This document shows, piece after piece, positions 8,114-16,468 of a DNA stretch of 47,349 bases. The position numbers were made by a program, and so were the translations under genes. The stretch is from positions 1 to 47,349 of the forward strand of contig JAKFVT010000057.1 of assembly GCA_021732005.1 (NCBI GenBank). Reading direction: 5' to 3'. The DNA comes from Mycobacterium sp. (lineage in GTDB: Bacteria; Actinomycetota; Actinomycetes; Mycobacteriales; Mycobacteriaceae). Below the pieces are notes generated by a model, which saw only the letters and a program-made list of their open reading frames with translations, did no database searches and was not told where the DNA came from. How positions within the stretch are numbered: position 1 is the first letter of the stretch; each line of letters begins with the position of its first letter.

Positions 8114-9055
8114 GTGATTTCGCTACGCCACCATGCCATTTCGCTGGCTGCGGTGTTCCTTGCGCTGGCCGTCGGCGTGTTCCTGGGCTCCGGTGTGCTA
8201 TCCGACACGTTGCTGTCCGGACTGCGCGACGAAAAGCAGGATCTCAACAAACAAATCACCTCGCTCACCGATCAGCGCAACGCGCTGAACGAAAAGCTGA
8301 GTGCTGCTGACGATTTCGACAAACAGATGTCGAGCCGGATCGTCAAGGACGCGTTGGCCGGCAAGTCGGTGGTGTTGTTCCGCACCCCCGACGCCAACGA
8401 TGATGACGTGGCGGCGACGAGTCGGCTGATCGGGCAGGCCGGCGGAACGGTCACCGGCACGGTCGCGCTGACGCAGCAGTTCGTCGACGCCAACTCCGCG
8501 GAGAAGCTGCGCTCCGTGGTCAACTCCTCGATCGTGCCTGCGGGTGCGCAGCTGAGCACCACGCTGGTCGACCAGGGCTCGCAGGCCGGCGACCTGCTCG
8601 GCATCGCGCTGCTGATCAACCGCAACCCCGCGATCCGTCCGGCGGATGACACCCAGCGCGACATCGTGCTGGCCGCGCTGCGCGACACCGGCTTTCTGAC
8701 CTACCAGGGTGATCGCCTGGCCGCGGCCAACACCGCGGTCGTCGTGACCGGCGGAGCTCTGGGCGACGACGCAGGCAACCAGGGCTCCACGGTCGCCCGA
8801 TTCGCCGCGGGGATGGCCCCGCACGGGTCGGGAACAGTGCTCGCCGGCCGCGACGGATCGGCCACCGGAACCGCGGCGCTCGCGGTAACGCGGGCTGACG
8901 CCGGGATGGCGGCCGACGTGACCACCGTCGACGACATCAGTTCCGAGTCGGGCCGCATCACCACCGTGCTGGCCCTGCAGAACCTGATCAACGGGGCGCC
9001 GTCGGGCAAGTTCGGCATCGGGCCGGGCGCGGCGTCCCTCACCGTCCCGCAGTAG
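8114..9055 (+). CDS. steB: SteB/MctB, cell-envelope coiled-coil protein (Rv1698 homologue)
   Basis: 313 residues from GTG 8114. An uncleaved signal or membrane anchor (about 8-27, SLAAVFLALAVGVFLGSGVL) is followed by a coiled coil (about 33-70, rich in Lys, Gln, Asn, Leu) and an extracytoplasmic Ala/Gly/Val-rich domain. The homologue Rv1698 has been described both as a copper-related envelope protein (MctB) and as a channel, and the corynebacterial counterpart is SteB, partner of SteA. The steA-steB adjacency supports the cell-separation role. I see no Cys or Met/His-rich metal site, so a direct copper role is not evident here. Confidence 0.87.
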   Translation: MISLRHHAISLAAVFLALAVGVFLGSGVLSDTLLSGLRDEKQDLNKQITSLTDQRNALNEKLSAADDFDKQMSSRIVKDALAGKSVVLFRTPDANDDDVAATSRLIGQAGGTVTGTVALTQQFVDANSAEKLRSVVNSSIVPAGAQLSTTLVDQGSQAGDLLGIALLINRNPAIRPADDTQRDIVLAALRDTGFLTYQGDRLAAANTAVVVTGGALGDDAGNQGSTVARFAAGMAPHGSGTVLAGRDGSATGTAALAVTRADAGMAADVTTVDDISSESGRITTVLALQNLINGAPSGKFGIGPGAASLTVPQ

Positions 9056-9197
9056 ACCCTGGGCAACACAGAGGTAACGAAGGCCACTGGCGTGTTAGCG
9101 CCTGCTTGTCGGCGTCGGTGTTAGGGTGAGATTCCGTGGGTAGGCAGGCCCCAGGCAGTTCCCAGCGATCCCCTGCCCGACGTCACGGAGGTTGCTC

Positions 9198-10970
9198 TTG
9201 CCCCCACTGCGCAAGCACCCGCAGACCGCCACCAAACACATCTTCGTCAGCGGTGGAGTTGTCTCGTCCCTCGGTAAGGGCCTGACTGCCAGCAGCCTCG
9301 GTCAGTTGCTGACCGCGCGCGGTCTGCAGGTGACAATGCAGAAGCTCGACCCCTATCTGAACGTCGACCCGGGAACGATGAACCCGTTCCAGCACGGTGA
9401 GGTGTTCGTCACCGAGGACGGCGCCGAGACCGACCTCGACGTCGGGCACTACGAGCGTTTCCTGGACCGCAACCTGTCCGGCTCGGCGAATGTGACCACC
9501 GGGCAGGTGTATTCATCGGTGATCGCCAAGGAGCGCCGCGGCGAGTACCTCGGCGACACCGTGCAGGTGATCCCGCACATCACCGACGAAATCAAGGGCC
9601 GCATCCTGGCGATGGCCGAGCCCGATGCCGCGGGAAACCGGCCCGACGTGGTGATCACCGAGATCGGTGGCACCGTCGGTGACATCGAGTCGCTGCCGTT
9701 CCTGGAGGCCGCGCGCCAGGTCCGCCACGAGGTCGGCCGGGAGAACTGCTTCTTCCTGCACGTATCCCTGGTGCCGTATCTGGCGCCGTCGGGCGAGCTG
9801 AAGACCAAACCCACCCAGCACTCGGTGGCCGCGCTGCGCAGCATCGGTATCAGCCCCGACGCGCTGATCCTGCGCTGCGACCGTGACGTGCCCGAGCCGC
9901 TGAAGAACAAGATCGCGCTGATGTGTGACGTCGACATCGACGGCGTGATCTCGACGCCCGATGCGCCGTCGATCTATGACATTCCGAAGGTGCTGCACCG
10001 CGAGGAGCTCGACGCCTATGTGGTGCGCCGGCTCAATTTGCCGTTCCGCGATGTCGACTGGACGCAGTGGAACGACTTGCTGCGCCGGGTGCACGAGCCC
10101 AAGGAAACCGTCCGAATCGCGTTGGTGGGCAAGTACGTCGACCTCTCCGATGCCTATCTGTCGGTGGCCGAGGCGTTGCGCGCGGGCGGCTTCGCACACC
10201 GCGCCAAGGTCGAAATGCGCTGGGTCGCCTCCGACGACTGCGAGTCCGACAGCGGCGCGGCCGTCGCGTTGGGTGACGTGCACGGCGTGCTGATTCCCGG
10301 CGGGTTCGGCATTCGCGGCATCGAGGGCAAGATCGGTGCCATCCGCCACGCCCGCCATCGTGGGCTGCCGGTGCTGGGCCTGTGTCTGGGGTTGCAGTGC
10401 ATCGTGATCGAGGCGGCCCGGTCGGTGGGGCTGACCGAAGCCAACTCGGCCGAATTCGAGCCGGCCACACCGGATCCGGTTATCTCTACGATGGCTGACC
10501 AGCGTGAGGTCGTTGCCGGTGAGGCTGATCTGGGCGGCACCATGCGGTTGGGTGCTTACCCGGCGACGCTGGAAGTCGGTTCGATCGTCGCCGAGGCGTA
10601 CGACTCGACGCACGTCTCGGAGCGGCACCGCCACCGCTACGAGGTCAACAATTCCTATCGCGACCGGATCGCGCAGAGCGGTTTACAGTTCTCGGGCACC
10701 TCACCGGACGGTCACCTGGTCGAGTTCGTCGAGTACCCGCGCGACGTGCATCCGTTCCTAGTCGGCACGCAGGCCCATCCGGAGCTCAAGAGCAGGCCGA
10801 CCCGGCCGCATCCGCTGTTCGTTTCGTTCATCGGTGCCGCCATCGACTACAAGGCGGGCGAGCGGCTGTCCTTGGAGATCCCGGAGCAGCACTCCAACGG
10901 CAAGGAACACCCGGAAGAGGCGGCCCAGCCGCTGGCCGAGCAGGTTCCAGAGCACTCGGCCCGTGGCTGA
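9198..10970 (+). CDS. pyrG: CTP synthase
   Basis: 590 residues. Converts UTP, ATP and glutamine to CTP. The N-terminal synthetase domain has the P-loop GGVVSSLGKG, and the C-terminal class-I glutamine amidotransferase domain has GGFGIRG, the nucleophile Cys in GLCLGLQC and the terminal His/Glu region GTQAHPELKSRP. I chose TTG 9198 because GGAGG at 9187-9191 is 6 bases upstream; TTG 9192 would touch that site. The C-terminal tail is charged and variable. The stop lies 8 bases inside the NUDIX gene. Confidence 0.96.
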   Translation: MPPLRKHPQTATKHIFVSGGVVSSLGKGLTASSLGQLLTARGLQVTMQKLDPYLNVDPGTMNPFQHGEVFVTEDGAETDLDVGHYERFLDRNLSGSANVTTGQVYSSVIAKERRGEYLGDTVQVIPHITDEIKGRILAMAEPDAAGNRPDVVITEIGGTVGDIESLPFLEAARQVRHEVGRENCFFLHVSLVPYLAPSGELKTKPTQHSVAALRSIGISPDALILRCDRDVPEPLKNKIALMCDVDIDGVISTPDAPSIYDIPKVLHREELDAYVVRRLNLPFRDVDWTQWNDLLRRVHEPKETVRIALVGKYVDLSDAYLSVAEALRAGGFAHRAKVEMRWVASDDCESDSGAAVALGDVHGVLIPGGFGIRGIEGKIGAIRHARHRGLPVLGLCLGLQCIVIEAARSVGLTEANSAEFEPATPDPVISTMADQREVVAGEADLGGTMRLGAYPATLEVGSIVAEAYDSTHVSERHRHRYEVNNSYRDRIAQSGLQFSGTSPDGHLVEFVEYPRDVHPFLVGTQAHPELKSRPTRPHPLFVSFIGAAIDYKAGERLSLEIPEQHSNGKEHPEEAAQPLAEQVPEHSARG

Positions 10971-11586
10971 CCACGACTTCGAGACCGTCTCCTCTGAAAC
11001 CGCTTATCGCGGAAACATTCTCGCCCTGCGAGTCGATCAGGTCCGGATGCCGGGCGGCAACATCGCCAAGCGCGAGGTCGTCGAGCACTACGGTGCGGTG
11101 GCGGTCGTCGCCGTCGACGAAGCCGGTCGGGTGGCGATGGTCTACCAATACCGGCACCCGATCGGGCGGCGGCTGTGGGAGTTACCCGCCGGGCTGCTCG
11201 ACGAGCCGGGGGAGGACCCGACCGAGGCCGCGGCGCGCGAGCTGCGCGAGGAAACCGGCCTGACCGCCCAACGCTGGGACGTGCTCGTCGACCTGATGTC
11301 CTCGCCAGGGTTCAGCGACGAGGCGTTGCGCGTATATCTCGCCCGGACCCTCACCGATGTCGGTCGGCCCGAGGGGCACGACGAAGAAGCCGATATGGAA
11401 GTGCACTGGGTCCACATCGCCGACGCGGTGCAGCAGGTGCTGTCCGGCGAGATTGTGAATTCCACTGCGGTAGCGGGCATTCTGGCCGCGCACGCGGTGA
11501 TCGTCGACGACAAGCCGCCCCGGCCCGTCGATGTGCCGTTCCCGGACCGCCCGACGGCATTCGCCGCCGGCAAGGCTCTCTCGTGA
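10963..11586 (+). CDS. NUDIX hydrolase, ADP-ribose pyrophosphatase (Rv1700 homologue)
   Basis: 207 residues from GTG 10963, which overlaps the pyrG stop by 8 bases. The NUDIX box ends in the metal-binding RELREETGL (E residues bind Mg or Mn). As in ADP-ribose-type family members, a GLLDEPGE turn precedes it and SSPGFSDE follows, which is the proline region used to pick ADP-ribose. M. tuberculosis Rv1700 cleaves ADP-ribose to AMP and ribose 5-phosphate. The stop overlaps xerD (GTGA), so pyrG, this gene and xerD are likely co-translated. Confidence 0.92.
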   Translation: MADHDFETVSSETAYRGNILALRVDQVRMPGGNIAKREVVEHYGAVAVVAVDEAGRVAMVYQYRHPIGRRLWELPAGLLDEPGEDPTEAAARELREETGLTAQRWDVLVDLMSSPGFSDEALRVYLARTLTDVGRPEGHDEEADMEVHWVHIADAVQQVLSGEIVNSTAVAGILAAHAVIVDDKPPRPVDVPFPDRPTAFAAGKALS

Positions 11587-12563
11587 CGACCTTCTCGGCT
11601 GATTTCCCGGGTCGCTCCGCTCCTGCCCTCCGAACCGCTTTGGACGGTCAGCTCCAGGGCTACCTCGACCACCTGACCATCGAGCGAGGGGTGGCGGCCA
11701 ACACCATCAGCTCCTACCGTCGCGACCTGCGCCGCTACGTCGAGCACCTGTCGTCGCGGGGCATCGACGACCTGACCAACGTCAGCGAGAACGACGTCAG
11801 CGAGTTCCTGGTGGCGTTGCGCCGTGGCGATCCCGACGCCGGCGTGGTGCCGTTGTCGGCGGTCTCCGCCGCGCGCGCCCTGATTGCCGTGCGCGGCTTT
11901 CACCGGTTCGCCGCCGCCGAGGGGATCATCGGCATCGACGTCGCCCGCGCGGTCAAGCCACCCACGCCCAGTCGTCGGCTCCCCAAGAGCCTCACCCTCG
12001 ACGAGGTGTTGGCACTGCTCGAGGGCGCCGGCGGGGACAGCCCGTCGGACGGGCCGCTGACGCTGCGCAATCGCGCCCTGCTCGAGCTTCTGTATTCCAC
12101 GGGCGCGCGGATCTCCGAGGCTGTCGGCCTGGACGTCGACGACGTCGACACCGAGGCCCGGTCGGTGCTGCTGCGCGGCAAGGGCGGCAAGCAGCGACTG
12201 GTCCCCGTCGGCCGCCCGGCGATCGCGGCACTGGACGCCTACCTGGTGCGAGGCCGTCCCGACCTGGCGCGCCGGGGCCGCGGCACGCCGAAGATCTTCC
12301 TCAACGCTCGCGGCGGGCAGCTGTCGCGGCAGAGCGCCTGGCAGGTGCTGCAGGACGCCGCCGAACGGGCCGGCATCTCCTCGGCGGTGTCACCGCACAC
12401 GCTGCGGCACTCTTTCGCCACCCATCTTCTCGACGGCGGCGCCGACGTCCGCGTCGTCCAGGAACTCCTCGGCCACGCCTCGGTCACCACGACGCAGATC
12501 TACACGCTGGTCACGGTGCATGCTCTGCGCGAGGTATGGGCCGGCGCACATCCGCGGGCATGA
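11583..12563 (+). CDS. xerD: XerD, tyrosine recombinase for chromosome dimer resolution
   Basis: 326 residues from GTG 11583. An N-terminal SAM-like core-binding domain (about 22-120) precedes the catalytic domain with the full set: Arg176 (STGARISE), Lys near 200-203 (RGKGGK), His272 and Arg275 (HTLRH), His298 (LGHAS) and the nucleophile Tyr307 (TQIYT). With XerC it resolves chromosome dimers at dif. The position next to parA-like, scpA and scpB is conserved in actinobacteria and groups it with chromosome segregation. Nothing suggests it is a mobile-element integrase. Confidence 0.94.
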   Translation: MTTFSADFPGRSAPALRTALDGQLQGYLDHLTIERGVAANTISSYRRDLRRYVEHLSSRGIDDLTNVSENDVSEFLVALRRGDPDAGVVPLSAVSAARALIAVRGFHRFAAAEGIIGIDVARAVKPPTPSRRLPKSLTLDEVLALLEGAGGDSPSDGPLTLRNRALLELLYSTGARISEAVGLDVDDVDTEARSVLLRGKGGKQRLVPVGRPAIAALDAYLVRGRPDLARRGRGTPKIFLNARGGQLSRQSAWQVLQDAAERAGISSAVSPHTLRHSFATHLLDGGADVRVVQELLGHASVTTTQIYTLVTVHALREVWAGAHPRA

Positions 12564-12600
12564 TGTCGCGGGTCTGCCTCGTGTGGCGCCGACACACCGT

Positions 12601-12606
12601 TAGACT
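12601..12606 (+). promoter_or_regulatory. Putative -10 element for the parA-like/scpAB operon
   Basis: TAGACT fits the mycobacterial TANNNT -10 well and lies in the only gap (94 bases) between xerD and the parA-like gene. It would give a leader of about 44 bases. No convincing -35 is seen, so this is a weak call. Confidence 0.35.
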
Positions 12607-12657
12607 TTCGCGGATGTTCGCCACGCCGCCGAAAAGCCTTCTGACGGGGGGCACGGC

Positions 12658-13521
12658 GTGACCGACGAGGCAGACGAAGCCACACCGATCGGTCTCACCG
12701 GCCGCCCGCCCCGCCACATTCCCGAACCACAGCCGCTGACCTCGCACGGGCCGGCCACGGTCATCTCGATGTGCAACCAGAAGGGCGGGGTCGGCAAGAC
12801 CACCTCGACGATCAACCTGGGGGCGGCGCTGGCCGAGTACGGCCGGCGGGTGCTGCTGGTGGATCTGGATCCGCAGGGCGCGCTGTCGGCGGGCCTGGGC
12901 GTACCGCACTACGAACTGACCCACACCGTGCACAACCTGATGATCGAGCCGCGGGTGAGCATCGACGAGGTGCTGATCAACACGCGGGTCAAGAACCTGG
13001 ACCTGGTGCCCAGCAACATCGACCTGTCGGCCGCCGAGATCCAGCTGGTCAACGAGGTCGGACGCGAGCAGACCCTGGCGCGCGCGCTGCACCCCGTACT
13101 CGATCGCTACGACTACGTCCTGATCGACTGCCAGCCGTCGCTCGGCCTGCTCACCGTCAACGCGCTGGCCTGCTCCGACGCGGTGGTCATCCCGACCGAA
13201 TGCGAATATTTCTCGCTGCGCGGGCTGGCACTGCTCACCGACACCGTCGACAAGGTGCGTGAGCGGCTCAATCCGCGGTTGACGATCAGCGGCATTCTGA
13301 TCACCCGGTTCGACAACCGCACCGTCAACGCCCGTGAGGTGATGGCGCGGGTGCTGGAGCGCTTCGGCGACCTGGTGTTCGACACCGTCATCAGCCGCAC
13401 CGTGCGGTTCCCCGAGACCAGTGTCGCCGGCGAGCCCATCACCACCTGGGCGCCGAAATCGGTTGGCGCACAGGCATACCGGTCGCTGGCCCGCGAGGTC
13501 ATCGACCGCTTCGGCAAGTGA
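12658..13521 (+). CDS. ParA/Soj-family ATPase (Rv1708 homologue)
   Basis: 287 residues from GTG 12658. The deviant Walker A is KGGVGKTT (42-49), with Walker A' LVDLDPQGAL and Walker B YVLIDCQPSLGLL. About 33 disordered residues precede the ATPase fold. It is not the parA of the origin region, as no parB follows. Here it precedes scpA and scpB with a GTGA overlap, which points to a role in loading or positioning the condensin complex. In M. tuberculosis several genes, including PPE genes, separate xerD from this gene; here they are adjacent. Confidence 0.92.
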   Translation: MTDEADEATPIGLTGRPPRHIPEPQPLTSHGPATVISMCNQKGGVGKTTSTINLGAALAEYGRRVLLVDLDPQGALSAGLGVPHYELTHTVHNLMIEPRVSIDEVLINTRVKNLDLVPSNIDLSAAEIQLVNEVGREQTLARALHPVLDRYDYVLIDCQPSLGLLTVNALACSDAVVIPTECEYFSLRGLALLTDTVDKVRERLNPRLTISGILITRFDNRTVNAREVMARVLERFGDLVFDTVISRTVRFPETSVAGEPITTWAPKSVGAQAYRSLAREVIDRFGK

Positions 13522-14339
13522 CCGATTCGCCGGCGCCGGAAAAGGGCTTCCGTGTCAAGCTGACCAACTTCGAGGGTCCGTTCGATCTGCTGCTGCAGCT
13601 GATCTTCGCCCACCGCCTCGATGTGACCGAGGTCGCGCTGCATCAGGTCACCGACGAATTCATCGCCTACACCCGGGAGATCGGTCCGAAGCTCGAGCTC
13701 GACGAGACGACCACCTTTTTGGTGATTGCTGCCACACTGCTCGACCTCAAAGCGGCGCGGCTGCTGCCCGCCGGCGATGTGCACGACGAAGAGGATCTGG
13801 CGCTGCTCGAGGTGCGCGACCTGTTGTTCGCGCGGCTGCTGCAGTACCGCGCGTTCAAGCATGTCGCCGAGATGTTCGCCGAGCTGGAGGCCGCAGCGCT
13901 GCGGAGCTACCCCCGGGCGGTGACGGTCGAGGATCGCTTCGCCGACCTTCTTCCCGAGGTCATGCTGGGTGTCGACGCCGCAGCCTTCGCCGACATCGCC
14001 GCCGCGGCGTTCACCCCGCGCCCGGTTCCTACCGTCGGGACCGAGCACTTGCATACGTCGCAGGTGTCGGTGCCTGAGCAGGCCGAGCTGCTGTTGGAGT
14101 TCCTGTCGTCGCGCGGGGCGGGGCAGTGGGCGTCGTTCAAGGAACTGGTGGCCGACTGCGATGAGCCGATCCAGATCGTCGGACGGTTCTTGGCGCTGCT
14201 CGAACTGTATCGGGCCAGGACGGTAGCATTCGAGCAGCCAGAACCACTTGGTGTGCTCCAGGTTTCATGGACCGGCGACCGGGTTGTGAACGAAGAGCTG
14301 GTCCGAGCCGAGTGGGAAGAAGAGCAGAACCAATCATGA
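13518..14339 (+). CDS. scpA: ScpA, condensin kleisin subunit
   Basis: 273 residues. Kleisin of the SMC-ScpA-ScpB complex, which bridges the SMC heads during chromosome compaction and segregation. The N-terminal signature FEGPFDLLLQLIFAHRLDVTEV binds the SMC neck, an acidic middle follows, and the C-terminal winged helix (about 190-270) binds the SMC cap. The GTG overlaps the parA-like stop, and its own stop overlaps scpB (ATGA), the usual coupling for these two subunits. Confidence 0.94.
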   Translation: MTDSPAPEKGFRVKLTNFEGPFDLLLQLIFAHRLDVTEVALHQVTDEFIAYTREIGPKLELDETTTFLVIAATLLDLKAARLLPAGDVHDEEDLALLEVRDLLFARLLQYRAFKHVAEMFAELEAAALRSYPRAVTVEDRFADLLPEVMLGVDAAAFADIAAAAFTPRPVPTVGTEHLHTSQVSVPEQAELLLEFLSSRGAGQWASFKELVADCDEPIQIVGRFLALLELYRARTVAFEQPEPLGVLQVSWTGDRVVNEELVRAEWEEEQNQS

Positions 14340-15055
14340 CCGACGACGCAGCCGACATACCCGACGTGGACCTCGCGTCCGACTTGGGGTCCGATCTGGC
14401 TAGTGACGTCGCCCTCCCGGAGATGGACGACGACGAACTGGTCCGGGTGCTGGAGGCGCTGTTGCTGGTCGTGGACACTCCGGTCAACGCCGAGACGCTC
14501 GCGTCGGTGACCGAGCAACCACTGGATCGGATCACCGCGACCCTGGAACGCTTGGCCGCAGCGTTGGTGGACCGCGACAGCGGTATCGACCTGCGCGAGG
14601 CGGGCGGTGGCTGGCGGATGTACACCCGGGCGCGGTTCGCGCCGTATGTGGAGCGGCTGCTGTTGGACGGGTCGCGGTCGAAGCTCACCCGTGCGGCCCT
14701 GGAGACGCTGGCGGTGGTCGCCTACCGGCAGCCGGTGACCCGGGCTCGCGTCAGTGCGGTCCGCGGCGTCAACGTCGATGCGGTGATCCGTACGTTGGTG
14801 GCGCGCGGGCTGATCACCGAGGCGGGCACCGACGAGGACACCGGCGCGACCACGTTCGCCACCACGGAGTTGTTCCTCGAGCGGCTCGGGCTTTCGTCAC
14901 TGACCGACCTTCCCGACATCGCCCCGCTGCTTCCCGACGTCGATGTGATCGACGACCTGAGTGAAAACCTGGATGCCGAACCACGTTTCGCCAAGCTGGC
15001 CGGCGTCTCGGCAGCCGATCCGAACGTCTCGATCGATGTGGATACCGATGTCTGA
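14336..15055 (+). CDS. scpB: ScpB, condensin accessory subunit
   Basis: 239 residues from ATG 14336. After an acidic tail of about 35 residues come two winged-helix domains. The family blocks are LEALLLVVDTPVNAETLA and TRAALETLAVVAYRQPVTRARVSAVRGVN. ScpB dimers bind the middle of ScpA. The C-terminus is acidic and extended. It overlaps the downstream pseudouridine synthase by 8 bases. Confidence 0.94.
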   Translation: MTDDAADIPDVDLASDLGSDLASDVALPEMDDDELVRVLEALLLVVDTPVNAETLASVTEQPLDRITATLERLAAALVDRDSGIDLREAGGGWRMYTRARFAPYVERLLLDGSRSKLTRAALETLAVVAYRQPVTRARVSAVRGVNVDAVIRTLVARGLITEAGTDEDTGATTFATTELFLERLGLSSLTDLPDIAPLLPDVDVIDDLSENLDAEPRFAKLAGVSAADPNVSIDVDTDV

Positions 15056-15791
15056 ACCAGAAGGAGTGCGGCTGCAGAAAGTCCTGTCGCAGGCAGGAGT
15101 GGCCTCGCGACGGGTGGCCGAGCGGATGATCGTCGATGGCCGGGTGGAGGTCGACGGACGTATCGTCACCGAGTTGGGCACCCGGGTCGATCCGGCCAAT
15201 GCCGACATCAGGGTCGACGGGTCACGGATCGTCGTGGACGACTCGATGATGTACCTGGCGATCAACAAGCCCGTCGGAATGCATTCGACGATGTCGGACG
15301 AGCGTGGCCGACCGTGTGTCGGTGATCTGGTGGAGCATCGAGTCCGCGGCAACAAGAACCTTTTTCACGTCGGACGTCTGGACGCCGACACCGAAGGTCT
15401 GCTGCTGCTGACCAACGACGGGGAGCTGGCGCATCGGTTGATGCATCCGTCCTTCGAGGTGCCCAAGACCTACTTGGCGACGGTAACGGGTTCGGTCCCA
15501 AGGGGTTTGGGTAAGGCGCTGCGGGCCGGCATCGAGCTGGACGACGGTCCGGCCAAGCTAGACGACTTCGCGGTGGTCGACGCGGTGCCGGGAAAGACAC
15601 TGCTGCGGGTGACGTTGCACGAGGGGCGCAAGCGGATCGTGCGCCGGCTGTTGGCGGCAGCGGGCTACCCCGTCGAGGCGCTCGTGCGGGTGAGCATCGG
15701 TGAGGTGACGCTGGGTGAACAACGGCCAGGCAGCATCCGCGTGCTGACCCGCAAGGAAGTCGGCGATTTGTACAAGGCGGTAGGTCTGTGA
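15048..15791 (+). CDS. rRNA pseudouridine synthase, RsuA/RluB family (Rv1711 homologue)
   Basis: 247 residues. An N-terminal S4 RNA-binding domain (VRLQKVLSQAGVASRRVAER) is followed by the RsuA/RluB/RluE catalytic domain, with catalytic Asp in GRLDADTEGLLLLTNDG and the conserved HEGRKRIVRRL. Substrate is probably 23S rRNA (RluB-like), but sequence alone does not separate RluB from RsuA. The start ATG 15048 lies 8 bases inside scpB, and the stop overlaps cmk (GTGA), placing it in a translationally coupled chain. Confidence 0.92.
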   Translation: MSEPEGVRLQKVLSQAGVASRRVAERMIVDGRVEVDGRIVTELGTRVDPANADIRVDGSRIVVDDSMMYLAINKPVGMHSTMSDERGRPCVGDLVEHRVRGNKNLFHVGRLDADTEGLLLLTNDGELAHRLMHPSFEVPKTYLATVTGSVPRGLGKALRAGIELDDGPAKLDDFAVVDAVPGKTLLRVTLHEGRKRIVRRLLAAAGYPVEALVRVSIGEVTLGEQRPGSIRVLTRKEVGDLYKAVGL

Positions 15792-16468
15792 GTTCATGCG
15801 TTGTGGCGGTCGACGGGCCGGCCGGAACCGGAAAGTCTTCGGTGTCACGAGGATTGGCGCGTGCGTTGGGCGCCCACTATCTGGACACCGGTGCGATGTA
15901 CCGGCTCGTGACGCTGGCGATGCTGCGCGCCCACATCGACTTGACCGACGCTGACGCCATCGCGGCAGCCTCCGATGTGGCGCTGTCGGTGGGTTCTGAC
16001 CCGGACGTAGACCGGGCTTACCTTGGTGCTGAAGATGTTTCGGCGGAGATTCGGGGCGACGAGGTCACCCGAGCGGTCTCGGCGGTGTCGGCGGTCCCCG
16101 AGGTGCGCACCCGGATGGTGGCGCTGCAGCGTGAACTGGCGGCAGGGGCCGACAGTGTCGTGGTCGAAGGCCGTGACATCGGCACGGTCGTGCTTCCGGA
16201 TGCCGACGTGAAGATTTTTCTGACCGCCTCGGCCGAGACGCGGGCGCGCCGCCGCAACGATCAGAACGTCGCGACCGGGCTGCCCGATGACTACGAGACG
16301 GTGCTGGCAGATGTGATCCGCCGCGACCACCTGGATTCGACCCGCCCGGTGTCACCGTTGCGACCGGCGGAGGACGCGATCATCGTCGACACCAGTGACA
16401 TGACCCAGGACCAGGTGGTGGCCAGTCTGCTTGATCTGGTCGAAAAACGAAGTGGTGCAATGCGATGA
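15788..16468 (+). CDS. cmk: Cytidylate kinase
   Basis: 226 residues from GTG 15788. Phosphorylates CMP and dCMP. The P-loop is in DGPAGTGKSSVSRGLA (about 8-16), followed by YLDTGAMYR (NMP-binding), VVEGRDIGTVVLPDADVKIFLTAS and the lid RRNDQ. Length matches the family. It is joined to der by an ATGA overlap, the usual cmk-der pair of actinobacteria. Confidence 0.95.
   Translation: MSSCVVAVDGPAGTGKSSVSRGLARALGAHYLDTGAMYRLVTLAMLRAHIDLTDADAIAAASDVALSVGSDPDVDRAYLGAEDVSAEIRGDEVTRAVSAVSAVPEVRTRMVALQRELAAGADSVVVEGRDIGTVVLPDADVKIFLTASAETRARRRNDQNVATGLPDDYETVLADVIRRDHLDSTRPVSPLRPAEDAIIVDTSDMTQDQVVASLLDLVEKRSGAMR

Noticed and set aside
9056..9197. Possible promoter or leader RNA upstream of pyrG
   Set aside because: TTGTCG and TAGGGT boxes are present but only 10 bases apart, and no stable hairpin or attenuator stands out.
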